NCBI GenBank assembly: GCA_041675905.1
Contig: JBAYSX010000017.1
Coordinates: 1-56,468, forward strand
DNA length: 56,468 bases
Direction of reading: 5' to 3'
Source of the DNA: Sandaracinobacteroides sp041675905
Lineage (GTDB): Bacteria; Pseudomonadota; Alphaproteobacteria; Sphingomonadales; Sphingomonadaceae
The translations under genes were made by a program, and so were the position numbers. The notes beneath the pieces were generated by a model. That model ran no database searches. It was not told where the DNA came from and worked only from the letters and a program-made list of their open reading frames with translations. This document shows positions 42,284-51,221 of the stretch, piece by piece (positions within the stretch are counted from its first letter, which is position 1; the number at the start of each line of letters is the position of its first letter).

Positions 42284-42672
42284 AGATAGTCCTTCTTTTG
42301 CTTCGTAACCCGGCTATTCTGGAATGTCCGTCCGTTCCGTCCAAAATCATCAGGCAGATCGTCCTGGACAGAGGCACCGACAAGAGGCAGCGTACAAGTC
42401 AGGAACAAGGTCAAAGTCAACCAAAAGGTGGATTGACGATTCTTTCCCGGCACTACATCCAGTATGTGGTTTCATGCAATCCCTCAGACAGACAAATCCC
42501 TGCCCTGACCCGACAAGGATGGCGAAGTGACTGATCGTTCCAATCCCGATGCGATACGGTCAATTCCATGAACATTGGTCCCGTGGTCAAAACCAATGGT
42601 TTAATCGATCCCGAATTTTTCCCTGAGGCCGTTGCCCTTGCGGCGGTGTAATGAATCGTCCGGGCGTGACAA
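42284..42672. other. 389-bp divergent region between two MFS genes
   Basis: No ORF with coding character, RNA gene or clear -35/-10 pair was found. The only clear feature is the dyad at 42573-42598, listed separately. Confidence 0.5.
42573..42598. promoter_or_regulatory. Dyad in the divergent MFS region, possible operator
   Basis: CATTGGT (42573-42579) and ACCAATG (42592-42598) are exact inverted arms separated by 12 bp. The spacing suits a dimeric HTH protein. It lies about 75 bp before the second MFS start. Which regulator binds it is unknown; the two LuxR-type proteins nearby are candidates by position only. Confidence 0.4.
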
Positions 42673-43926
42673 ATGTTAGGCAAAAGGTCGCCCCGCCCTG
42701 TCGGAGAGGCTGACCGGTCATCGCGCCACGACGTGCTTCTGCTCGGCGGGTTGGCGCTCATCTGCTTCGTCCATTTCGGCGCCACCTTAAGCTCTCTCGG
42801 CCTTTATCAGGACTTGATCCGGCAGGAATTCGGCTGGTCACAAACCCAAGCATCCACCGTGGCTGCGGTTTTTGCCCTCGCGATCGCCATTTCGGCTGCC
42901 GTCGGCGGCTGGCTGGTCGAGGTTTTCGGGCCTCGTCGGGTGATGACTGCGAGCGGCGTTCTGGTTGCGATCGGCTATTTCATCGCATCCGTGGCCGACA
43001 GTCCGGTTGTCTTCGTCGGTGCCTTCGCTGCCGCGGGGTTCGGGGTCGGCGGGGCCACGATCGTTCCATCCACCTACGTCGCGTCGCGGTATATCCGCGC
43101 CGGACTCGGGATTTCAATGGGCGTCATCCTTTGCGCGGCCTCAACGGGTTCGACGGTGATACCGGTGGCCGTGCAGTCGGTCATCGAGCATTTCGGATGG
43201 CGTAATGCACTCGGCACGACAGCGGCGACCGTCCTGCTGACCACACTGCCCATCACCCTGTTGCTTGTGCCCTACGGGGAGCCGAATGCCGACGTGCGAC
43301 CTCCGCATACCGGACCCGCATCTCGTGAAGCCAGAATACCATGGACGCCACTGATGCTGGTGATCCTGATGCAAATGCTTTTCCAGATGAGCTACCTGGG
43401 ACTGTATATTCATTTCGTGCCCCTGTTTACTTCACTCGGATTCACCCCCTCCACCGCCGTTCTTTTCTTTGCGATCCAGAATGCCGTGAGCGCCGTCGCA
43501 TTATTGGGTATAGGCTGGATCGCGGACCGGTGGAGCCCGCACAGGATCATGCTTGTCGCCATTTTCGTGAACGCGGGGTCCATTCTTCTGCTTCGGTTGA
43601 TCGGCCCGCAGGCCTCTTCGGTCTTCCTGCTGGCGGGTTTCATCGTCGGCTGGGGAGCATCCGGTGGCTGCTCTGCGCAACTTGCTCCGTTATTGATCAG
43701 CGAAAGGGTGCCGCCTGAAGCGCTTGGCCGCGCTTTCGGGCTGTCCGGTTTCGTTGCGGGTCTGGCGGAAGCTTTCGGTCCTGTGCTGGCAGGCGGGCTG
43801 GCCGACCTCGCCGGCGGCTATCGGGGAATGCTCTGGATTCTGGCCACTCTCACCTTCCTGGCAATTGTACCGTTACTGGCGCGGAAAATGCATCGCGCGC
43901 CATTCCGCAGTGTAAAACTGCTGTAA
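42673..43926 (+). CDS. MFS transporter (monocarboxylate/OFA-like)
   Basis: A 417-aa permease with about 12 membrane segments. Blocks such as QDLIRQEFGWSQTQASTVAA and GGWLVEVFGPRRVMTASGVL fit the oxalate/formate or monocarboxylate-porter subgroup. It runs toward the second LuxR-type gene (299 bp) and the TonB-dependent receptor gene, all on the plus strand. An uptake role for a small organic acid is a guess from family and context. Confidence 0.85.
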   Translation: MLGKRSPRPVGEADRSSRHDVLLLGGLALICFVHFGATLSSLGLYQDLIRQEFGWSQTQASTVAAVFALAIAISAAVGGWLVEVFGPRRVMTASGVLVAIGYFIASVADSPVVFVGAFAAAGFGVGGATIVPSTYVASRYIRAGLGISMGVILCAASTGSTVIPVAVQSVIEHFGWRNALGTTAATVLLTTLPITLLLVPYGEPNADVRPPHTGPASREARIPWTPLMLVILMQMLFQMSYLGLYIHFVPLFTSLGFTPSTAVLFFAIQNAVSAVALLGIGWIADRWSPHRIMLVAIFVNAGSILLLRLIGPQASSVFLLAGFIVGWGASGGCSAQLAPLLISERVPPEALGRAFGLSGFVAGLAEAFGPVLAGGLADLAGGYRGMLWILATLTFLAIVPLLARKMHRAPFRSVKLL

Positions 43927-44225
43927 TCGGCTCACCGCGCAGGAAAGTGCGGAAGGTCCCCCGGAAATCCACCTGGAGGTGGACCCGGCCAGGGCAAGAC
44001 CGGGCCAGATTACGCCCTTGCTTCGCGGAGCCTTGTCAGGTCGCGACGAGCTTTCCTGCCCGATCCGGCGCGGGACCATTCTATTTGGCTGAAACCCCCG
44101 CGAATTTCCGCTATAAAAACGCAGGCGCGTGAGACGATCGGAAAACGCCTGAGCGAAAGGTGGGCCCATGCGACAACCTCTCGTCCAGGTCGTCCCGCGC
44201 CCCGGGAGGTTGGAGGAGTTGACTA
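43927..44225. other. 299-bp intergenic region upstream of the second LuxR-type gene
   Basis: A short dyad TCCACCT-GG-AGGTGGA follows the MFS gene and may be its terminator. The TATAAA at about 44112 is a possible -10 for the regulator. No coding frame is credible. Confidence 0.4.
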
Positions 44226-44927
44226 TTGCTTGATGGATCATCGGGTCTCGCATGGACTCGCGGCAACGTCATCGTCGAAGAGACGCTTCATTTCGTCCGA
44301 AGCACACTCGATGCGCCGGCAGTCGGACTCGTCTGGCTCGACAAGGGCGGGGATTATCGCGACGCCGGCGATCTCGGGCTGTCCGATGCGATCGAGAAAG
44401 ACTATTTCGCCGCCGGCGTACAACGTCTCGACCCCCTGCATCCGGGGGTGCTCGCCTCGAAATCCGGACAGGTCCACTGTCTGTCGGCGATTAAAAGGAG
44501 CGGGCCGGCCCAGGCGGAAGCACAGGATTACGCGACGTTCCTGGCGCGCTACGGTTATAAGGATGAGGTCGATCTTGTTTTCAGCGATGGCGGCGTGCCA
44601 TTCGCACACCTGATGGCCTTCAGCGACCATAGCTTCACGGATCGCCTGCAAGCGCTCCACGATCTCCACAGATTCCTGCAGCATACGATAAGCTGTCACC
44701 CGGATGTGCGGGAGCGAGCCCGTGCCATAGCGCTTCGCGATCGCTTCGGGCTTACATGCCGGGAAACAGAAGTCGTCGATCTGATCTGTTCGGGCGCTTC
44801 GAATGCAGAAATCGCGCGTGAGTGCGGTATCGGGCTGGCGACAGTGAAAACCCACGTCGTCCGGGCGCTGGACAAGGTCGGCGTGGACAGCCGCTGCGCT
44901 CTCGTCGCTTTCGTCAAGCACCTGTAG
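44226..44927 (+). CDS. LuxR-type regulator
   Basis: A 233-aa protein with an N-terminal sensor-like domain and a C-terminal LuxR HTH (RFGLTCRETEVVDLICSGAS, NAEIARECGIGLATVKTHVV, RALDKVGVDSRCALVAFV). The TTG at 44226 is used because GGAGGAG lies 7 bp ahead; no in-frame ATG precedes the conserved part. It is 176 bp upstream of the TonB-dependent receptor gene and likely regulates it. Its HTH closely resembles that of the regulator at 40223, so the pair may have arisen by duplication. Confidence 0.86.
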   Translation: MLDGSSGLAWTRGNVIVEETLHFVRSTLDAPAVGLVWLDKGGDYRDAGDLGLSDAIEKDYFAAGVQRLDPLHPGVLASKSGQVHCLSAIKRSGPAQAEAQDYATFLARYGYKDEVDLVFSDGGVPFAHLMAFSDHSFTDRLQALHDLHRFLQHTISCHPDVRERARAIALRDRFGLTCRETEVVDLICSGASNAEIARECGIGLATVKTHVVRALDKVGVDSRCALVAFVKHL

Positions 44928-45103
44928 AAAGAGGGGTTTCCGGTCTTTCTCCGCACCCCGTCAGGCACCGCCCGGCAGCGTGCATGACATTAGTTTTGCC
45001 ACCGTCGTCCACCCAAAGATGGATTACATCCTCCCAACCCCTCTGCAACGTAACCACCGACAAAAAAGGCGCGAACTGCGCCACGGGAGCAGAGGGAAAC
45101 CGG

Positions 45104-47395
45104 ATGAGCGCAAAATTGACTGCATTCCGCCTGTTGATGGCGACATCCATCCTCATGACCGGCTGGAGTGCTGCATCCGCACAGGTTGCTGCCGACCCGG
45201 TTGTAAAACCCGGCCCCGATACAGGCCGCGTGGGCGAGATCGTCGTGACAGCCCAAAAGCGGCAGGAAAGTGTACAGGACGTGCCGATTTCTATTACCGC
45301 GCTGTCGGGCAGCGATCTGGCCAAACGCCAGATCCGCGCGGCGGAAGATCTTGTCACGACCGTATCGAATCTTCAGGTCAACTCGCCGCTCGGCGACGGT
45401 ATTCCCGTGTTCTCCCTGCGCGGGATCACGATGTCCGATATCGGGCTTGCCCAGAACGGGCCGGTGGCCGTCTATTACGACGAAGTCTACAAGGGCAATT
45501 TCGCGATCATGGGGCTCGGCATGTTCGACCTGGAACGGGTCGAGGTGCTGAAGGGACCGCAGGGCACTCTCTACGGCAAAAACACCACCGGCGGCGCGGT
45601 GAATCTGATAACACGCAAACCCGGCTTCAACACGGAAGGCTATTTCTCGGTCGGCTATGGCAATTACGATAGGATCATGTCCGATGGCGCCGTCGAGTTG
45701 GGAATCGCTCCATCGCTGGGTCTGCGTGTCGCCTACACGTTCGAGCGAGCCGACGGGACTGCGAAGAATGTTTATGCGGACGCACCGGACCCGGAGTCGA
45801 CCCGCCAGTATGGTGTTCGGGCCAGTCTGCGCTATCAGCCAAACGACGCTGTGGATATCACGATCCGCGCCGCGACCACGCTGCAGAACCCACGAAGTTA
45901 TGCGGTTTATCCGATCGAGGGACCCGACGGGATCGGATATCCGATCTACAGCTCCTTCGGGATGCCTGCGGCAACGCGGGCAGGCCTGGACCGGCGTGAA
46001 GTTCGTATTCCCTACGTTCCACGGCGCCATTTCCGGACCTGGGCCGTGGCGGCCAACGCCGATTTCCAGCTCAGCGACACTCTGATGCTGACGTCCATCA
46101 CGTCGTGGGATCGCGGGAAGATCCGTTTCACCGAAGACGGCGACGGGTCGGAGGCCAATGATTCGCTTGTCTCCTATGGTGGCCGAACCAGGCAGGTCAC
46201 ACAGGATCTTCGTCTGACCAGTGATTTTGACGGACCCTTCAATTTTATCCTGGGCGCCTATTACTCGGTGGAAAAGCTGAAAAACGATACGACGTTACGC
46301 TTCTACCATGACGTCGATGTCAACAGTGATGGATCAATCGATGGGCAGGATTGCATTGATGGAGGCGGCTTCGTCGCCTGCACGATCTTCAACCAGTTCA
46401 ATCAGAAAAAGACGAGCTATGCACTTTATTCCGATGCCAGTTACGATATCACCGATCAGATTACTGTTCGGGGCGGCCTCCGCTATACGCATGACAAGGC
46501 CGATCTCACAGGATTTCGCGCACAACTGTTTGCCGTCGATGGCACGCCCCTGCTAAACTTGATTCCAGGAAGCGTTACCGATTTCTCCGCCACCACCTCT
46601 CGACGTGCCCGAACAGACAACGTCTCCGGAAAGATCGGTCTGGATTACAAACCTGCCGATAACGTGCTTCTTTACGCAAGCTATAGTGTCGGCTATCGCG
46701 GAGCATCATTCAATTCTCAGGCGTTCTTTGCACCCGATGAACTGACTACGGTGAAACCGGAAAAACTTCGTGCCACTGAAGTTGGTTTCAAAACCGACTG
46801 GTTCGATCGCAAGGTTACACTGAACGGCGCTGCGTTCTGGTATAGCTACCTGAACCAGCAGACCCTGAACGTCGATCCCGACACCGCATTGCAGCTTCTC
46901 ATCAGTCTTCCCAGGGCACGGATCCTGGGCGCCGAACTTGACCTGCAAGTCAGGCCGACATCAAGACTCACCTTGTCGGCCGGAGCAGGGCTGCTCGACA
47001 CCAGGGTGCAAAAGGGAATCGGCCCGGAAAATGAATTTCGCGGCAACCGGTTGATCAGCGCTCCCAAACTGACGCTCACCGCCTCTGTGGATTGGGTCGT
47101 ACCGGTGGGAACATGGGGCGCGGCGGACTTGCGGGTCGACCTCTCTCATTCGTCCGGGCAGTATTATGATCTGGCAAACAGTGCGGCGGCGTTCGAGGAT
47201 CAGTTCACGGTGATGAATGCCCGCATGCGTTTACACCCCGAATCGGACCGGTTTGGCGTAGCACTCTGGGTCAAAAACCTGACCAACACCTGTTACCGCA
47301 CCAATCGCATCGATGTCCTTGAAGGATTTGGCTATGTTTACACGCACGTCAACGATCCGCCAACGTACGGTGTGACGGTCGATATCAAGTTCTAG
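45104..47395 (+). CDS. TonB-dependent receptor
   Basis: A 763-aa outer-membrane receptor. It starts MSAKLTAFRLLMATSILMTG (signal peptide to about residue 27, ASAQ), then a TonB box-like EIVVTAQKRQESVQDVPIS, a plug domain (VYYDEVYKGNFAIMGLGMFD, LERVEVLKGPQGTLYGKNTT) and a 22-strand-type barrel. The C-terminus GYVYTHVNDPPTYGVTVDIKF ends in Phe as required for BAM. The plug GTLYGKNTTGGAVNLITRKP is the subgroup common in sphingomonads. The ligand is unknown; the LuxR and MFS genes upstream suggest an organic nutrient rather than iron. Confidence 0.93.
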   Translation: MSAKLTAFRLLMATSILMTGWSAASAQVAADPVVKPGPDTGRVGEIVVTAQKRQESVQDVPISITALSGSDLAKRQIRAAEDLVTTVSNLQVNSPLGDGIPVFSLRGITMSDIGLAQNGPVAVYYDEVYKGNFAIMGLGMFDLERVEVLKGPQGTLYGKNTTGGAVNLITRKPGFNTEGYFSVGYGNYDRIMSDGAVELGIAPSLGLRVAYTFERADGTAKNVYADAPDPESTRQYGVRASLRYQPNDAVDITIRAATTLQNPRSYAVYPIEGPDGIGYPIYSSFGMPAATRAGLDRREVRIPYVPRRHFRTWAVAANADFQLSDTLMLTSITSWDRGKIRFTEDGDGSEANDSLVSYGGRTRQVTQDLRLTSDFDGPFNFILGAYYSVEKLKNDTTLRFYHDVDVNSDGSIDGQDCIDGGGFVACTIFNQFNQKKTSYALYSDASYDITDQITVRGGLRYTHDKADLTGFRAQLFAVDGTPLLNLIPGSVTDFSATTSRRARTDNVSGKIGLDYKPADNVLLYASYSVGYRGASFNSQAFFAPDELTTVKPEKLRATEVGFKTDWFDRKVTLNGAAFWYSYLNQQTLNVDPDTALQLLISLPRARILGAELDLQVRPTSRLTLSAGAGLLDTRVQKGIGPENEFRGNRLISAPKLTLTASVDWVVPVGTWGAADLRVDLSHSSGQYYDLANSAAAFEDQFTVMNARMRLHPESDRFGVALWVKNLTNTCYRTNRIDVLEGFGYVYTHVNDPPTYGVTVDIKF

Positions 47396-47623
47396 AGTGG
47401 TTTTTGCTCGATCCACACCTGTGCATGCGAACTGAAATATCCTGTCTCTGCTGCCCCAAAACATGGCCATGTACATTTATCCGGAAAGCCATGCGGTTTT
47501 CCGCATATCCGGGCAGCGTAGTCCACTCGCGCAGGCAGCGCTTTCCAGCGCCGCCTGCCTCCCAGCCCGAATTTCCGCATCGGTACGCAGGGCGCACCCG
47601 CTCCGGATGCTCCTCGGCAAGGA

Positions 47624-48319
47624 TCAGAATCGCCAGGCGACGCCGGCGCTCAGTACCCAGGGGTCCAGCTTGTGCCGGGTTTCGAGGACCATGGCGTGAT
47701 TGTCGTCATACCAGCGAGCCTTCACGTCGCCGAGGAAATACCGCTTGGCATCCAGGGTGAAGCCGAGACCCTTGTCGTTCAGCGCGATGTCCATGCCTGC
47801 CTGCAGGGCCACGCCCGCCGTGTCGCTCACCTTCGCCCTGGTGGCGCCCAGCGCCCTGGCGGTTGAGCCAACCTTTTCAGAGAACATCAGGAAATAGGCC
47901 GGGCCGGCGCCGGCATAGGGCTTGATCGCGGTCCCGGTGGCGGCGTGATATTTCAGGGTGAGCGTTGCCGGTACGATCTTCCGATCCGCGACAAACCCCT
48001 CGGCCCCGTCAAGAGCGCCCGCGCCGTCGATATCATGCTCCGTCACGCAGCAGATCGTTTCCAGCGAGATATTCGGTTTGAGGAAATATTCGATGGCGAT
48101 GGTCGGTACATAATTATTGTCGGCCCTCGTGTCGGCGCCGACAGGCAGGGCGGCGGCGATAGCGGGCGTGGCGAACCTGACCTCTTTCAGGCTGCCCCTG
48201 GGCAGGACGGCCGTGGCGAGCACCTTGACCTGAATCCTGCCGTCAGGGCTACCCGCATTGGCCGGGAGACTGATGCCGAGAACTGCAGCAATTGCGACCG
48301 CAGCAGTCACCATACGCAT
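47624..48319 (-). CDS. OmpW-family outer-membrane protein
   Basis: A 231-aa barrel protein with signal peptide (MRMVTAAVAIAAVLGISLPANA), the OmpW-type segments NYVPTIAIEYFLKPNISLET and LTLKYHAATGTAIKPYAGAG, and the C-terminal LDPWVLSAGVAWRF ending in Phe. The ATG at 48319 is taken as the start; a TTG nine bases upstream is in frame. OmpW forms a small eight-stranded pore for hydrophobic molecules. The 228 bp to the receptor gene (47396-47623) hold no recognisable gene. Confidence 0.87.
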   Translation of the reverse strand: MRMVTAAVAIAAVLGISLPANAGSPDGRIQVKVLATAVLPRGSLKEVRFATPAIAAALPVGADTRADNNYVPTIAIEYFLKPNISLETICCVTEHDIDGAGALDGAEGFVADRKIVPATLTLKYHAATGTAIKPYAGAGPAYFLMFSEKVGSTARALGATRAKVSDTAGVALQAGMDIALNDKGLGFTLDAKRYFLGDVKARWYDDNHAMVLETRHKLDPWVLSAGVAWRF

Positions 48320-48518
48320 GATAATCAATTCCTTCGTTACAGTGGCCGCCCCTTGCGACCGTTAGTGCTTTGAGGCGACACGACTCCTGGACTGCCTCGT
48401 CCGGCTGCACATTGACGAGGGACAATCAAGTGTTTGATCCGGATCAATGCAGGTTTAACCATCAGGGCGGCGGACATGCGCCTGGTTCTCGATAAGACGG
48501 CTTTCAGCTCCAGCCCTG

Positions 48519-48765
48519 ATGACCGATCACGGCCCCACCTGCTCAATGCGCCGGTGGGACAATGTCTGGGACAACGCTGCGATGGAGAGCTTCGTCTCAT
48601 CACTGAAAACCGAGCGGACAACCCGCAATGTCTACAGGACGGGAAATTCCGTCAAGGCGGATATGTTCGATTTACACCGAACGCTCCTACAATCTCCGGC
48701 GACGCACTCGACACTGGGCTATCTCAGCCAGTTGAGTTCGAGCAGAAACCCATGTGGGGCTTAAT
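48519..48765 (+). pseudogene. Decayed 3' end of an IS3-family orfB
   Basis: The frame contains SMRRWDNVWDNAAMESFVSS and LKTERTTRNVYR, then loses phase and resumes with HSTLGYLS and SQPVEFEQKP in other frames. Together these are the C-terminal part of an IS3-type DDE transposase (catalytic Glu region AMESF). At least two frameshifts and the missing upstream part make it non-functional. Confidence 0.75.
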
Positions 48766-48995
48766 CTTAATCTGGTATTCGAAACCGACAGCAAGCCAAT
48801 CGCAGCACGCGCGTTAGTCGCCCGACTACCATCAATCCCAGATAAAAGTCAGAATTCCGACATGGAAAAAATCGGAACGCGCCACCCAAAAAACTAAAAG
48901 CCGCCAACCCATTGGGCTGACGTAACCGTGGTGCCGAGGCCGCCTTGCGCGATTGCGTAATGAAGGGCTGATTGCTGCTCGGATAGGGAGCGGCG

Positions 48996-49151
48996 ATGGA
49001 TAGCGAGATCGAAGGCGGGCCAGCGAGCGGTCGTATGAGCACTCGGATCGAAGTTGTTGCGGGCCGGAGGCGCTGGACGGTGGAGCAGAAGCTGGCGATC
49101 CTGCGCGATGCCTTCGGCGCCGGGGGCTCGGTCGGGGATGACTTCCACTGA
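48996..49151 (+). pseudogene. IS66-type TnpA (OrfA) N-terminal fragment
   Basis: A 51-codon frame from 48996 reads MDSEIEGGPASGRMSTRIEV then VAGRRRWTVEQKLAILRDAF, matching the N-terminus of IS66-family TnpA. It ends prematurely (GAGGSVGDDFH) where it meets IS3-type sequence on the other strand. The likely IS66 end lies at about 48922 (GTAACCGTGG). Confidence 0.65.
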
Positions 49152-49247
49152 TGGATCATCGTCGGATGCACGCCGTATTCAGCGGCAAGCTCCGACACCG
49201 TGCGTTCGCCCTTCACGGCTTCCAGTGCTATTCCTGCGCTTCTTCAT
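49136..49247 (-). pseudogene. IS3-family orfA 5' fragment
   Basis: From the ATG at 49247 the minus strand begins MKKRRNS, then after a small deletion and shift reads LEAVKGERTVSELAAEYGVH and PTMIHQWKSS, the HTH start of IS3-type OrfA. It breaks into the IS66 fragment at about 49140. A likely IS end lies upstream (TGTCCGATTTCGGGGGAG at about 49304). Confidence 0.7.
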
Positions 49248-49387
49248 GTCCTGATCTCCTCGCCCTTGAAGATCAGCAAACGTCAGATCGCAGCTTCCGT
49301 CACTGTCCGATTTCGGGGGAGTAGCTCAATGTTCAAGGCACATTTTATGCGCCTCCTCTATTCGCTGTTTGTCACCAGGTGGCGTCG

Positions 49388-50452
49388 TCAATCCCGTTTT
49401 GCGTCAGCGAGCGCTTTTTGGATCCGGGGCACCAGATCGCGTGCCGTGCGTCCGGCACCGATCAGCGTGGCGGATACCGCACCCGTCGAGTTGCCATAAC
49501 CGGCAAGCCACAGGCGCGGTTCCTTCACAGCTTGTTGCCCGGCGACCCTGACGCGTCCATCGGGTTCAACGACCCCGAGGGATCGCAAATGCTCCGTCGC
49601 GGGACGAAAGCCCGTGCACCACAAAACCGCGTCAATTTGCGTCTCTGAACCGTCTTCCCATTCGACGCCGGTTTCGGTGAATCGCGTGAAGGGGCGCACG
49701 GATTTGAAGACGCCCCGGTCCCGCGCTTCCTTCACAGACGGAACCATAACAATATCCCCGAGCGTCGTCGTGGCATCCTCTTCGAAATCCCCACGGACCC
49801 GGGCGCTGGCCCGCTCGAACAGGACGCGGCCATCAACATCGTCGGGGAGGAATACAGGCTCCCTGCGTGTGACCCAGATGGTTGCGGCAACCTTGCTGAC
49901 CTCCGCAAGAATCTGCGCGCCCGAGTTCCCGCCGCCGATGACCATCACCTGTTTTCCCGCAAAGGGCTGTGGATTCCGGTAGTGCGCCGAATGGATTTGC
50001 ACACCCCGGAAGAGCTGCTGGTCCGCATAATCCGGAACAAAGGGCGCGCTCCATGTGCCCGTAGCGCTGACTACGGCGCGCGCCGCAAGACTGCGCCCGT
50101 CCTTCAGCCGCACGCAAAGCCATTCCCTATCGCGTTCCACGGCGGTCACATGGCATGGCCGCTCGACTGGAAAGGTATAGCGACGTTCATAGCGGGTCAG
50201 GTAATCGATCACCTCGTCGCGCGCCGGGAAACCCCCGGACTGGCCCGGGGGCATCGGCCAGCCTGGCAGTGAACTGTAAGCCGCCGGCGAGAACAGGCTC
50301 AGCGAATCCCATGTGTGCAACCATGCACCACCGGGGCGGTCTTCCGCGTCGAGGATAATAAAGTCGATACCGGCGCGATGGAGATACCAGGAGATGGCAA
50401 GACCCGCCTGACCGCCACCGATCACCACCACATCATGATCGGGTCCGCTCAT
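49388..50452 (-). CDS. arsO: FAD-dependent monooxygenase of the ars cluster (ArsO-like)
   Basis: A 354-aa flavin-containing monooxygenase-like protein with GxGxxG sites GGGQAGLAISWYLHRAG (residues 12-28) and VIGGGNSGAQILAEVS, and GTWSAPFVPDY. Its family co-occurs with arsenic genes and is annotated ArsO; the substrate is not firmly established, and a role on trivalent organoarsenicals has been proposed. It overlaps the arsH end by 4 bp, so it is translated last in the ars operon. Confidence 0.75.
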   Translation of the reverse strand: MSGPDHDVVVIGGGQAGLAISWYLHRAGIDFIILDAEDRPGGAWLHTWDSLSLFSPAAYSSLPGWPMPPGQSGGFPARDEVIDYLTRYERRYTFPVERPCHVTAVERDREWLCVRLKDGRSLAARAVVSATGTWSAPFVPDYADQQLFRGVQIHSAHYRNPQPFAGKQVMVIGGGNSGAQILAEVSKVAATIWVTRREPVFLPDDVDGRVLFERASARVRGDFEEDATTTLGDIVMVPSVKEARDRGVFKSVRPFTRFTETGVEWEDGSETQIDAVLWCTGFRPATEHLRSLGVVEPDGRVRVAGQQAVKEPRLWLAGYGNSTGAVSATLIGAGRTARDLVPRIQKALADAKRD

Positions 50453-51207
50453 GCCGGGTCCTTCTGTTGCACGGTCGCGATCGACGCCAGATGGTCTGCC
50501 CCGGCGACCGTTTTATCCGTGGCCTTTCGCTCAGAATAGCGATCCACCAGTTGTTCCGCATGCGGGCGCAGCAGGATGGTGAGGCGCACCAACTCCTCCA
50601 TCACATCGACGATGCGGTCATAATAGCCGGAGGACAGCATGCGCCCCTCTTCGTCGAACTCCTTGTAGGCCATGGCGACGCTGGACTGGTTGGGAATGGT
50701 GAACATCCGCATCCAGCGGCCGAGAATCCGCAGTGTGTTGACGCTGTTGAACGATTGTGAACCGGCGCAGACCTGCATCACCGCCAGTGTGCGGCCTTGC
50801 GTGGGCCGCAGCCCTTTATAGGCGAGCGGCAGATGATCGATCTGGGCTTTCATGATCCCGGTTATCTGGCCGTGGCGTTCCGGGCTGCACCAGACCTGCC
50901 CCTCGGACCATAGCGCATGTTCGCGCAGCTCGTGGACGGCGGGATGGTCATCATCGGGAATCCGGTCGGGCAATGGCAGGTCAGATGGATCGAAGATGCG
51001 GGTTTCACAGCCGAAATATTGCAGCAGGCGCGCCGCCTCCTCGATCACAAGCCGCGAATAGGAGCGTTCGCGCAAGCTGCCATAGAGCAACAGGATGCGC
51101 GGCGGCGGAGCCGGTTCGCCGAGACCGCGCGCCGGATGGCGATCGGCATATTCGGGATGCAGGGCCGGCAGATAGTGCGGGTTGGAGAGTGTACGGAGGC
51201 GGGACAT
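50449..51207 (-). CDS. arsH: Arsenical resistance flavoprotein ArsH
   Basis: ArsH is an FMN-NADPH oxidoreductase that oxidises trivalent organoarsenicals. The 252-aa protein starts MSRLRTLSNPHYLPALHPEY and contains ILLLYGSLRERSYSRLVIEE, the FMN-binding flavodoxin-like loop, and WCSPERHGQITGIMKAQIDH. The start at 51207 is used because the open frame further upstream is the antisense end of acr3. It overlaps the ArsO-like gene by 4 bp and follows acr3 by 14 bp. Confidence 0.94.
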   Translation of the reverse strand: MSRLRTLSNPHYLPALHPEYADRHPARGLGEPAPPPRILLLYGSLRERSYSRLVIEEAARLLQYFGCETRIFDPSDLPLPDRIPDDDHPAVHELREHALWSEGQVWCSPERHGQITGIMKAQIDHLPLAYKGLRPTQGRTLAVMQVCAGSQSFNSVNTLRILGRWMRMFTIPNQSSVAMAYKEFDEEGRMLSSGYYDRIVDVMEELVRLTILLRPHAEQLVDRYSERKATDKTVAGADHLASIATVQQKDPA

Positions 51208-51221
51208 GGGTGACGTGGCTT

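Noticed and set aside
43970..43985. TCCACCT-GG-AGGTGGA as an operator
   Set aside because: Short dyad directly after the MFS gene, more likely part of a weak terminator or chance; only mentioned in the gap entry.
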